From: Plasmopara viticola
Taxonomy: Eukaryota; Oomycota; Peronosporomycetes; Peronosporales; Peronosporaceae
Assembly: GCA_001695595.3 (NCBI GenBank)
Contig: MBPM02000172.1
Span: 1 to 64,000, forward strand
Length of the DNA: 64,000 bases
Reading direction: 5' to 3'
Shown here: positions 53,750 to 64,000 of the stretch, piece by piece
How the letters are laid out: the number at the start of each line of letters is the position of its first letter
How positions within the stretch are numbered: the first letter of the stretch is position 1
The notes under the pieces: model-generated
The model's input: the letters and a program-made list of their open reading frames with translations, nothing else
The model's database searches: none
Told to the model about the DNA's origin: nothing
Made by a program: the position numbers and the translations under genes

Positions 53750-54067
53750 TTAATTTAATTCTACACCAAATTCGTTCAAGTTTTCTTTCAATGAGGGACA
53801 TTTATTCTTGATGTATTCATTTTTACACATCCAATTGAAATATTGGGTATCGTTTTCAACAATCCACTTGACGGATTTGTTCTTATGTTTGCCCCACCGC
53901 ATAATATAGCTATCATCTCCATCTTGGAACTTACCTTGTAAAAACCGTTTGATATCAGAGTCTTCTGTTTGCTGGTTGTATAACCATCGACAGTATGACG
54001 CATCTTGCTCATAGACTTCCTCAAGAGATTTTCCTTTATATTTTCCGAACTCTAAAATTACTGACAT
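53750..54067 (-). CDS. Protein with two ExoX C-terminal-like domains, complete-element copy
   Basis: This 105-residue protein is identical to 30552-30869. Two copies of the small GKYKGK/YxxW module (residues about 6-31 and 57-80). The ATG at 54067 lies about 95 bp inside the right TIR, and the gene points inward towards the CRN gene. It is preserved without change in both right arms while neighbouring genes are broken, which suggests constraint or very recent duplication. Confidence 0.7.
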   Translation of the reverse strand: MSVILEFGKYKGKSLEEVYEQDASYCRWLYNQQTEDSDIKRFLQGKFQDGDDSYIMRWGKHKNKSVKWIVENDTQYFNWMCKNEYIKNKCPSLKENLNEFGVELN

Positions 54068-54144
54068 TTTTGATAAAGTGTATTGAATATGGGGTATGCT
54101 TATAGTATATTCGTAAATTTATATTAGAATTAAAAATATTAATT

Positions 54145-54255
54145 CAATATTTTAATTGTTTTCTAACCAGTTCTTATGTTTTGCTCTCTTCAAATGTTGT
54201 TTACCAGCACAATCACAACTAATTTTTTATTTTGTTTATCTTATTTCATTTCAAA
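54145..54255 (-). pseudogene. TIR microprotein, broken right-end copy
   Basis: Counterpart of 35725-35826. A TAA follows the second codon because of small indels at the start (atgaaataagat), so the CxC...Hx5H peptide cannot be made from this end. Confidence 0.5.
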
Positions 54256-54542
54256 CTACATCTTTGTCTGAAGAGGATATTATCGCTACTCTAAGTGCTT
54301 CAGGTTAATAGAAATGTTGATTTGTCTGTGAGGGTAATGATGGAAGGTTAAGAGGTGTGTTTTTTATATAGGGATGTGATTAATGCTTACGGGTAATTGG
54401 GTTGATGATTTGTCTGTGGGTTAAGGATGATGGGTTTAGAGGGTAGTTCTTATGTAGGATAGAGATTTAGCTGTGGGAGAAACATGAAGGTTAAAGCGGC
54501 AGTTTGGGCCGAAGGCACGAATGCCGCTTTAAGGTATATACT
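54160..54542. repeat. Right TIR of complete Polinton
   Basis: Inverted match of 35433-35815, ending GGTATATACT at 54542. Contains the terminal hairpin and the two subterminal TATATAA-bearing repeats. Confidence 0.9.
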
Positions 54543-54548
54543 GAGGGG
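54543..54548. other. Target-site duplication, right (GAGGGG)
   Basis: Direct copy of 35427-35432; first bases of flank Y. Confidence 0.9.
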
Positions 54549-54655
54549 AAGAAGCGTTGCTCTCGACTGCTCTTATATGTGTCCCCAGAACTCCAGTGAC
54601 ATAGTCCCACGGGCTTTTGGCCTAATCAGAGCAAATTTTACACTTTTTCGTCGTC
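54543..54655. repeat. Host flank Y, copy 2
   Basis: Matches 31346-31456 and then changes into flank X at about 54661 (gttaaggggcagtttagcg). Confidence 0.85.
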
Positions 54656-54660
54656 CGGGA

Positions 54661-57600
54661 GTTAAGGGGCAGTTTAGCGACTTGTGGGTTTTATACACAA
54701 TTTGCCATGATCGTCTTTTTTATAATTCAGTACATGCATTAAGTCAATCTATTCATTTCAGTAGGTGACCGTTGTCCACCCCAGTGCACAGAAAGCCAGC
54801 TTTAACCACAAGAGCGTAAAATGCCCCATTCAGTCCTCCTTACCAAGACATAACAGGAAAAAAATGGGTGCTCTATGCCACTCTTGACTTTCGAAACAAC
54901 GGTCTGCCGACCAGAATAGACCCCGTCGAGGACGCCAATCGGCTCAGTTTTGATTGATGACCTAAGCCAAAACTAGGAAAGGTTGCTTCGGCTTCCACGG
55001 GTGCCACTTATGTGCCTGAGATCGCACCATTGAAGATTGCGCCTGTAGTAAGGCTGCGTCTGCAAAGGCTACACCTAACGGGTCTCATAAAGCTTGGCTG
55101 TCAAAGAGCCTCTATAGCAAAAAAGACTGGAGGCGCTTCTACGAGGAAGATATGCGCTCTCGCTCGGTGATCTACAGCTTTGAAAGATACCGCCTTGCTC
55201 TCTGCTGACTAAATTTGCAAAGTAGCCTCAGCTTAATTAAACAGTGTCTCATTAATTTCATCGCCTGGGGATGCTGCCCTGGGCAATTAAACTAATGTAA
55301 GACTGCAACTTTTCTGATTATAAAAGGCATGGTTTTCAAAGAAAAAAATGATTCAAGACGCTTTTTTACACTGGACGGACTGGGACGAAAATGGCGAAGT
55401 CAAATATAATACAATTTTCGAGTGGGTTCAGTGGTTACATTAGCAAGCGCATTGGGCGGGGGGCAACGTAGTTTGCTATCCACAGGGTACTGACGTAAGT
55501 CACACTTTCGAGAGAGGGCTGGGTATTGGGTCTGACGATGAAGGATAAAGTATTTTGTTTAAGTACCACTCGGACAATACAAACCGTTGTGTTGAGCAGT
55601 ACGCCCAGTGGCTTCGCGAGCTGCGAGGGCTCTTCAATGGCACTTCTATCGTGGCATCTATCAACGTTTTTTCAGATGAAATGGTAATTGCTCCAGCACT
55701 ACCTTACACTGGCTATGCGCGTACTCGTAGCACCACATTTGATGCTTCGAAACGACTAGAAGTCAAGCGCCCGGTATAATGATACCCACGGGCACTAACA
55801 CGTGCGGCCTATTGATTGTGATTAACATACAACCTGCCTACTTCTTCTGCTTCTAGATCGCAACGACCTTAATAGAGTCAGACCAAACTTTTCCAATGTC
55901 TTTGCGAGTCATGTGAAGAGAATACATATTCCAATTGATAAGGCAAATGAGAATACCTCTCTTATCCGCAACGAAGTTGCCGCTCATCAAGGTGGTCAAG
56001 GAGCACCGAAAAAGGCCGCCTCGACCTTGGCCTTTGCCTTCTTCGTGAAAAGCAGTAGCTCCTGTAGGATCGTGTGTGCGCGCTTTAGCCTTTTTCATAA
56101 GTCTTCACCGGTTGTCAGGCCTCGGCTTCATCGGGTGACTCTTGCCCTTGAGATAGAGATAGACACCTTCAAACACATTTAATTAAGTAGCTGCACATCA
56201 AAAGTGCCGGTTCCTATATCAGCATCCGGCAGCTCGAGTTGCTGAGAATTTAAATGTACACATGAGGCTTGCAGTCGGATCGACCAGCGCGCATCTTGAG
56301 CTGCCAAAATAGCATCAAATAGTAACTTTTATCTGTATCAATCTCCAGAGTCGGATCACTGACACGTTAATGGGTGCTCAGTTCCTCAGCCTCTATGATG
56401 GTAGCTACGGGCACAAGCAGCCGCCGTGTGACCTTCCCTACTCATCTCATCAACGAGGCCTAGCGCGGAAACAAATTTGCCAATTGATTTTGCAAAAATT
56501 TCCTGAAGTCCTAGGAATCGTATTGACTATAAGGTTAATCCATATATGTGCCGAAATCGTGTTGAAGGGGTTGATGGCGAATGATAGATAACCCATGCCA
56601 TTCTACGATTGTGAAAGATGTAATCGCTAGCATATTTAATGTTCCATCGTTTTTGCAATATCAGACATCTTTCGAGTAGTAGGCTTTTGACTTCTAACAA
56701 TATTTTTCAAAGAAAAAAACTGCAAGCTTTCGCATTCATTCTCTTGTACGATCTTATGCTTGTTTTTGGAGAAAGCAATCGTATCACTTTCCTCGCTAAT
56801 TTTTGCTTCAATCAACTATTTAGCATAGTCCTGTAAAAGTTTTTGCATGGAAACTTGTCTCACATTAAGGTAGCGTGCGCTTCGTCTATCTAAGAATAGA
56901 GGATGTACAAAAATCTTTAAAGCTTTATTTAACATCAGGCATACTATCTCTGAGGTATATCAGGCTCTTAGCTCAGCCAAGGCTCAGAAGCTTCGTCCTT
57001 TATACGGCATTGTAGATCCAATACCTTTGGCAGTGCTTCAGTAGTAGTACACATGCCGTGACTAGAAATGTCAAGTTAAGCCTTAGAAGAAGATTTCTTT
57101 GCCAGCCACAAAGTCGTTTACGACAATCAGGCATAAACTTGCAGTGCATTCTCATTCTATTCTAACAAAGAAATTTTGGTAATACTTTGCCGTTCACTTG
57201 TGAAGAATGTTTCTCAATGTGTCTTACGACCCTGTGCTACATGTTTGCAGAACTTTGTTATTCGCAGTTAATGGCATTGAGTCACTTGCCTATGAAGCTA
57301 GAAACTCACATTTTAGCGTCACCAGTAGCTAGCGGGGCTAGCAAAAGTTATAAGAAAGATTGAAAGATATCGCCACGTCTATCTTGATTGAGATATCAGT
57401 GCTTTTGATGCCTCTCACTTTTACTTTGAGCCTATACGTGCCTAGGATTTCTATCAGGTGATCTGGGAGCAAAACAGGGACTCACAAAAACCTTGTTGCG
57501 CAGATATGGAAGACTGTTACACATAATAGTGCACCGCCCATTCATTCAAGGCTAGCCACGGCAGTCCTAGAATCAAGCTATCCTGGCTCATGTCAAGGAC

Positions 57601-60600
57601 AAAAAATGAATCTATGCTGCCGAAATACTAGCCAGGTCTAGTTTAGCCCCAAAACGTCTAGAGCCAGTCAAACTGGATTTGTGCTGCCAAAACATCTTAA
57701 TTTTACAGCTAGGCCTTGTTTAGACTCAGAACGTTTAGAGACAGTCAAACGTTAAGGACTTATTGCTGGTACTCTTTCTAAGGTATTAGTCAGAAACTTT
57801 TGGTTGATGATATCTCTTTGCCCGTGCGCAACAAACTGTGGCGCGACGAAGTCTATCGAGCCACAAAATGGGTTTTTATACTCTCGTACTTTGGCGTGCA
57901 GATTGATCATCCGCCGGGGCTGACTATGGGATAATTATAACTTATTGAGACTAGTACAGGGGCTAAATGTATCAAGCACACACCCATCATGAGAATAAAG
58001 TTCTTCCCAGTGGTGACAAGCATATTTCTGATTCTGAGGACGCCTCGTTTACCGGCGACCCTTCGAGTCCCTTTGCTTCACTCCGTCTGTCCCTTCACAG
58101 TAGATGTGTCCTATATTACCGCAGCCAAAGCACCAGATGCTGCTTTGCTTACGTCTATTGGGACTGAATACGGGTCAACACCACTACGCTTTAACTTGTA
58201 ATACGCATTGACCTGCCACTTCACGGCACCCGGGGGAAGAGAATATGCCTGTGGCCGTATACTTTCAAAGATCGAATTAAAATGGCCTGAACTTTTTCGA
58301 TTGAGTGAGAGATGAGTCTACCTTTGACCACTAATGAACAGTGCCACCTAGACTTGTCTGTAAGTGGCGCCCAAGCGATGGATGTCCCCACTTTTCAAAA
58401 CATGTTCATAATAATCATGCCTTCCTTGCTTACAGGCACAAGTCCAAAGTGCTCGTATAATTTAAACTTTACAAAAGAACTGCTTCCGACTATTTCTTCA
58501 TACGTTTCCAGGACACAAACCATCCCCAAGAAATCTTTCGGGTGAGCGGCCAAAATTAAGTCGAGACTTTCAAGAGATAGTAAGCAAACGCCACAGTACC
58601 TAAGTATCCTCGCTCAAGTCTGCCTTACTGGCGATCGCTATCTTACCTTTGAAAATGAAGACCTTGTCTTCTCTTCTCTCCAACGATGGATACTTTTACT
58701 TTCATTAAATACACCTACATTGGGCGCTGCAATAGGGACTTTCCAAGCCTATGCTACTGAGCCTTAGGCACAGACCTTGATTTAAAAGCTCGACTTTCCT
58801 TACGCGCTCCAGTCTCTGACAGCTGCAAGTACTGCAACTGTAGCCGTCTCTGTGAGCCATAGAAGCCAGCAAGTAGTCCGAGCAGTGCAAAGTTTTGTCT
58901 GAAAAACAAGAAGTATGGCTTTATCCATCTCGAAGCCTTTGCGAGTGCTTGAGTTGTCGACACGCTCACATGAGAATTAAATTGAACACATGTGCTATCT
59001 TTTATGACAAGGTTACACAGGAGGTGGAATTATGACTTTCCAAAAATCCCAACTTCCAAAAGCAGCTAAATATACCTCTGCACTAAAAATTTTGTTGCGG
59101 CTAAAGCTGCATAACATTTAAGCGAATATGTCAGCATCAAAGGCTGCGCCTGCAACTACTATGCCTGTGACAAAGGACGAGTCAGGGGCTAAGCCTGCGC
59201 CCGTGCTACGGGCGGCAATCCTTCAGAAGCTTGCTGGAAGAGAGCCACTGAAACAATAAAGAATTAAAAGAGCACTCTTACCGCTATCCCAGTCATTTTT
59301 GCCTTGGATGAATATTCGGCTAACACTTTACCAGCCAGGTCTACAAGAAAGCTTCAGGTCAGAGGCAACGCTGTCAATAAAGTCCATCACCCGATGGTAC
59401 ATGTATGATTTCTAGTCAAATCCACCCACTATGAAAAATTCCTTCGAGAAAAAATGCGTGGGCTCTCAAAGCAAAGATCCGACCTATAATGGCCTATTTA
59501 TTGATGAGCTTGTCTTGAAAGTTACAGCAGAGCTGTCGTAGCTATTCCTTGAGGGAAAATATATGTTTAATTTTCTGACCTTTGCTCTCTACTTTAAACA
59601 AGTAGGAATTGCAGATCATTATCTGCCTTACTCCAAGAAAAAAAAGATGATTCTAAGTATTAGTATAAAAACTTTATTACGACAAGATTTAATTGTGGTT
59701 GTTTTCAAAACTAGAAAGAGCTGCTTTAAGTGTTTGATATGAATAAATCAAAACGTTGACTTACGATCGGGGGAGTGGGCGTTGCACCCATAAGCACAAA
59801 AACGAAGCCTTAGTTATAACTTCCAAATTCCGAATTTGTTCTTTGATTTGCTGAATTAATAAAATCCTTTGTGGGGAAGTCGCTTATCTTTAATTGAAGA
59901 AATAGTATGTGATGTCCGAAGACCTGCCAACAAAATTCCATTCGAGAAGAGAGGTGAAATACGAAGCTGACCTCCACCCAAGAACGAATATCAAGTGACA
60001 AGGCAATTGCGAGCAGCGAGACGCTTTTGCACATTCTTCATCAATAAGACTGAGAATGAAAGAAGCAAAAATTGGCGACTGGCCCATGCTTATAGTAAGA
60101 TGAGTGGTACATTGAAACTAAAAAAAAACACCAAAAACCTGTTGCTTACGACATGTTCAAGTGTACATTTAACGGTGCGTTAGACCTAGTTATCAAAACA
60201 AAAAGGGGGCGTTGGATACTTTCAAAGCGATCGGTACGTGTGGCCGACTGCCGTGATGGATCGTATACGACGCCCTGGCGACGCTAAAACGGTTGGACAC
60301 ACAGTCGTTATAGCGTTCGCCTGAACAAAATTCGACGATACATCTACTCTTATCCGCTGTAAAGGAGGTCAGTCGATTTTTTAGAAGTGATTTTATTGTA
60401 TATTAGACTACAAATTTGTAATAGCTCATTCAAGCTTCTTCAGGCACGTTGTCAAGGTAATGAGGACTTCTCATCGTTACACTCACATCGACAAATGTGT
60501 ATTTGCGGCAGAGGAGACTAAAGACCTCGTTTTTTGTAAAAGCCATGTGGACGCGAGTGAACTTCGAGAAAGTATATCACTTCTTGGCTTGATCAACGCC

Positions 60601-62103
60601 GCAAAGATTAGGAGAAAGTAACGGAAAACAGAATTTTAGCCTTCAGTGGTGTTGTATATACAAGCAGGTGAACATATATACAAAGACATGTGAGATCTGC
60701 CCGAGGGTCGAATCCACATCGACTTTTTATCATAGCCTACATATACCGACGGACTGTTGGACTCCCATTATCCCTGGATATGGCTTTGGATTATTGCTTA
60801 CACGGGCATAGTAGTGTTGTCATTAGTATAGAATTACTGGTAGAAACTGCAAGTCTGTTTGAGGATACGATATTGCAATACCATAGGCTTCTGACTCAAT
60901 GGTGTCGAGTATCAACCAGCAGTTTACCATTACGTTTTAACAAGCCTTATTTCCTTTTTTTTAGAAATCTACCTACTATTATTCACAGTAGACTATACAT
61001 AGACATTTGGTAAGACAAAACGGGCCAATCGTATGCATAACGCACTTTGCATTATATCTGCAAACGCGGTGCATACATGGGTCAGTGAGCCTTATTAAGT
61101 TAACTTGTACTTAACGATGCGGTTCAGTATTAACAAGCTAAAAAGATGAGCCGAGTCACTTTAAAATATTACTCGCCCTCTGTAGCGCGGAGGCTGTCGA
61201 GACAAGTGAGAGGGAAAATTCGAGAAATCTGTTTCAAATTTTTCACGAAACAGCCATCAGACTTAGTATATCGGTAAATATACGTAGGCGATGGTTTACG
61301 GGATACGAGTATAATCGCCAAAAATAAACTGAACGTTTTTAGGATTTACACTAGAGAGGGAGATAAAAGATGTTTAAATGGGCCAGATACTCTAATCCCA
61401 CCGCTAGAAGTGTTAAGCTTGAAATTTTGAGCAAGAATATCGTCGTCTCGTCTCACCTTTCAGATGCATGGAAACGCATGCACCGTCGACCTTCTCAAAA
61501 CAACGACGACGCATTTATCAAATTTGCGAGGCGTCTTATAATGTAATTGATCTTCGAAATTCCAAAATTCATATGAGTCTACAGAGTTTTCCAGAAAATC
61601 TTTTGGATAGCTGTTTCCGTGCTCGAAATTTTTGGTATAGTGAAGGCGAGTGGCCATACGGCAGCTGGTATCATTGTATTAACCACCGTATAAGCTATAA
61701 GTTTGAAATACTACGAACATGAAAGGCTATGCATTCGAGCGGCCGGCCGAGATAGGCGCATTCTATGTAAGAAAGTGACGTACCGACAAAGTTTGAAAAG
61801 CTCGCGCTAAGACTCAGAGCGGTCGATCTGGAATTTAAGCTGATGGGCTCTACTGTCCACCCCAGCTTCATAATTCACATACAAGTGCCCCCGATCTTGG
61901 CGTCGGGAAGGCCTCGTTCGCCTCCCCAGTGCTTTTGTTGGCTTTCTTAAGTCGTATTGCTACTGAGTGCATGTGAGCGCGGAAGCGTTGGCGCCAGGTT
62001 ATGCGTAGGATCGGCCACGGTAGACCAAGCTTCGTTTCAGCCCTTCCTTTATTTTTGAGAAGCGCGGTAGTTAAATTGCTTGCAAAGCGATGCTCCTCCG
62101 CGT
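54661..62103. repeat. Flank X, copy 2: 7.44-kb duplicated block with no supported gene
   Basis: Collinear with 4682-12132. It differs by scattered substitutions, one-base indels and some longer gaps, for example missing sequence near 55756 that shortens the relic frame seen at 5574-5897. No domain-bearing frame, RNA gene or terminal repeat was recognised. Confidence 0.85.
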
Positions 62104-63108
62104 ACATCGGTGATTGCTTGAATGAGATGTTATTTTGCTTCAAAAATTTGATGTACATATCAAGTGTCGCTTCCCATGAGACTTCTCTGTTGGTTTTCAC
62201 TCGATCACCATCAAAAACTTTAAGTTTCCGTCCATTAACTTCACTCGATAACCTCCATTTACTGGAATATAGCCACCTTGTTGGTTTCTTCCCTTCTTAT
62301 ATGGAATCGGTAATCTAGTACCTTCTGGAAAGGAATTGTTCATCAAAATATCACGAAGCATTTCGTATGCTCCAGACTCTATGTTGAATCCAAACTGATG
62401 TGTCGAGCCAATAGCAGTATCTTTTGTCTCAATGTCAATAAGATTCAATATGTAATCATACGTTGCAACCCAATCATATTTATTTAGAGGCTTGTTTGCT
62501 AACTTACCATTATTCACATTGAATAGTTTGCCGTCTGTTCCAATATACACGTTTTTATCTGGAGTGCCAGAATTTAGAATTGGATTGACCTTTCTTTTGA
62601 TAATAGTTGGATTGATGGTGTATTGATCAATTAGTTTTTCTCGTGCATTCCTTTGAAAGTTGAAATCATTAGCTTCAACTTGAGTTCCAAAGTCGTATGT
62701 ACGCTGGGAGTCGTCAATATCACTCAAGGAGTCTTCTTCATTACCAATGTCCTCTAAATCATATTGACTATCGATTGTAGTCATCGTCGGTACTGCTTGC
62801 ACCCCCATTGTTGTCATTGATGGGGTTGCTTGTATTCCCGTCGTTGTCATAGAAGGCGTTGCTTGTATTCCCATTGTTGTCATTGTTGGAGATGCTTGAA
62901 TTCCGGTAGTCGTCATGGAAGGCGCTACTTTCCTTAGCAATTGTTGAAGCGTCGAAGTATCTATCGTTTGATCCAGATCAGTAGCCCATTGCGTTAGTTT
63001 GTATCGATCATTCTTTATGCGTGCTAATTGAAGCTCCTCACTGTTCTCTTCAGCGAGTTGCTTCAATTTATTTTTTCGATCGCGGAGAGATTTAAAACTT
63101 GGAAACAT
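62104..63108 (-). pseudogene. 515-residue Polinton structural protein gene, fragment 3 copy
   Basis: Open from the ATG at 63108 through all four 11-residue repeats to about 62218, where a lost T (aaaaactttaag for aaaaacttttaag) shifts the frame. The C-terminal third is missing at the junction with flank X. Confidence 0.85.
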
Positions 63109-63227
63109 TATCGAGTCTATTAAAACGAAGTTCGAAAAATCGCGGACCTTTTCGAACAAGTTTCTCTAAGCTCAGCTCTATATAATATTACAATTATTGT
63201 TTTAGTTATTGAAAATAACTTGGGCTC

Positions 63228-64000
63228 CTATGGAGCCTTTCTATCACGAATTAATAGCATTATCAATGAATTGGAGTCTTCAAATTTAACATTATTAAAG
63301 TCTTGATCGACGATGCTCAGAGTAATATTGCTGTATGCTCCATCGTTAATCGAGAGCCACTGATATTCAGGTGGCTGAATTGAGATCAACTGACCAATTG
63401 ATGTCCCTTGAGGACTAAACGAAGTCAGAATATCAGGTGGTGTGCTAACCCGATTGTTAATAAGATTAGAACGAATTAAATAACTGCTGACGGGATTAAC
63501 TTGTGGAGAGATATTGCTCAAAAATACTTGATTTGTTGTTTGAATGCTTGATGGGTACGTTACTGGACTGAATCCAATCACATTGGAAAATCCGTTGTTT
63601 GAAACAGTGATTCGAGGAGTATTAGTAGCGGTCGGTAATCCAGTTCCGGTTAATGAGTATAATCCAGTCGATGGACGTGAATATCCACTAGGAACAGAAG
63701 TTGGTGTTGCTAAGCAAGTGATTTCGCATGAATAGTACGTTGGGTTTTCTCTCATAGCGATATACACAACGTTATTACCTTGAAAATCAATCAAATATGC
63801 ACCGATACTAACTAACTGAGACTCGATGTAGTTTGATATATCTGCATACGAATAGTACCCATTCGGAAGCGTGATCGAAACCGATTGATAAGTCGCCGCT
63901 GTTGGAACTAATACACTGAACGTGTTGTTGCTGTATAAACTTCCATTAATGTTGAATTGAGAGTTGTAAATCTGCAGGCTCGATAGGGCAATTTCTTGAT
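63228..64000 (-). CDS. Penton-type minor capsid protein, partial at window edge
   Basis: Open in one frame from the window edge to the stop at 63228, ending LIRDRKAP. It covers about 257 of about 290 residues and has neither of the breaks seen in fragment 1 nor the one in the complete element. The N-terminal ~30 codons lie outside the window. Confidence 0.85.
   Translation of the reverse strand, partial: QEIALSSLQIYNSQFNINGSLYSNNTFSVLVPTAATYQSVSITLPNGYYSYADISNYIESQLVSIGAYLIDFQGNNVVYIAMRENPTYYSCEITCLATPTSVPSGYSRPSTGLYSLTGTGLPTATNTPRITVSNNGFSNVIGFSPVTYPSSIQTTNQVFLSNISPQVNPVSSYLIRSNLINNRVSTPPDILTSFSPQGTSIGQLISIQPPEYQWLSINDGAYSNITLSIVDQDFNNVKFEDSNSLIMLLIRDRKAP

Larger units (their letters stand above)
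35433..54542. mobile_element. Complete Maverick/Polinton element with Crinkler cargo (19,110 bp)
   Basis: Ends are 5'-AGTATATACC and GGTATATACT-3'. TIRs are about 383 bp, the target duplication is 6 bp, and the diagnostic gene set is present: protein-primed polymerase B, retroviral-type integrase, FtsK/HerA ATPase, adenain-type protease, major and minor capsid proteins. Gene blocks: replication/integration on the left (+), an inverted structural block, fibre (+) and capsid (-) convergent, protease (+), then the right arm with CRN and ExoX-like genes. At least seven genes carry a single nonsense or frameshift change, so it is recently intact but apparently no longer autonomous. Confidence 0.95.
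62104..64000. mobile_element. Polinton fragment 3 (continues beyond window)
   Basis: Begins at the same acatcggtgattgc breakpoint as fragment 1 and holds the 515-residue gene and most of the penton gene. It lacks the 5-bp repeat-tract deletion shared by fragments 1 and 2. Confidence 0.9.

Noticed and set aside
1..64000. CRISPR array, rRNA or organelle origin
   Set aside because: No regularly spaced direct repeats with unique spacers, no rRNA-like sequence, and the gene set is nuclear-transposon and effector type.

Overview
The window looks like nuclear DNA of an oomycete, most probably Phytophthora. Three copies of a Crinkler (CRN) effector gene carry the family's LxLFLA-type and HVLVVVP-type motifs, a compact heat-shock-factor gene sits near the left end, and most of the rest is Maverick/Polinton DNA. 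Low-complexity AT-rich spacer, abundant duplicated blocks and many one-base breaks fit a repeat-rich compartment. They also fit an error-prone assembly of near-identical repeats, and sequence alone cannot always separate the two.

The centrepiece is a structurally complete Polinton at 35433-54542 (19,110 bp). It starts with AG and ends with CT, has terminal inverted repeats (TIRs) of about 383 bp, and is flanked by the 6-bp duplication GAGGGG (35427-35432 and 54543-54548). From left to right it carries: a TIR-encoded zinc-finger-like microprotein; a small basic protein; protein-primed DNA polymerase B; a retroviral-type integrase; a zinc-binding protein; an adenovirus pVI-like protein; a small basic protein; a 515-residue putative structural protein; the penton-type minor capsid protein; an FtsK/HerA packaging ATPase; a fibre with a C-terminal peptidase-S74 chaperone; a cluster of about ten DNA hairpins; the major capsid protein; an adenain-type protease; a winged-helix-like protein; an acidic protein; a GC-richer Crinkler gene as cargo; and a protein with two ExoX-C-terminal-like domains. 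Polymerase, integrase, penton, fibre, winged-helix protein, acidic protein and Crinkler are each broken here. Capsid protein, ATPase, protease, pVI-like and ExoX-like genes are intact.

The other Polinton DNA consists of truncated paralogues. Fragment 1 (12133-19636) and fragment 2 (19637-31345) lie head to tail. Fragment 2 retains the right arm, including a second Crinkler gene and the right TIR. Fragment 3 (62104-64000) runs off the window. Fragment 2 and the complete element share the same right-hand host flank (31346-31456 and 54543-54655). Fragments 1 and 3 share a 7.45-kb left flank (4682-12132 and 54661-62103) joined at the same internal breakpoint. The locus therefore grew by segmental duplication, not by repeated insertion. 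A third Crinkler copy, inverted and heavily frameshifted, opens the window (408-2243).

The Polinton genes encode the usual replicate-integrate-assemble set: polymerase and integrase for replication and insertion; capsid protein, penton, ATPase, protease, pVI-like protein and fibre for a virion. The Crinkler gene is the odd passenger: it encodes a predicted secreted host-directed NTPase/nuclease-type effector and sits between element genes in two separate copies. The long stretches 2839-3647, 4256-4681, 4682-12132, 31457-35426 and 54661-62103 hold no gene that I can support.
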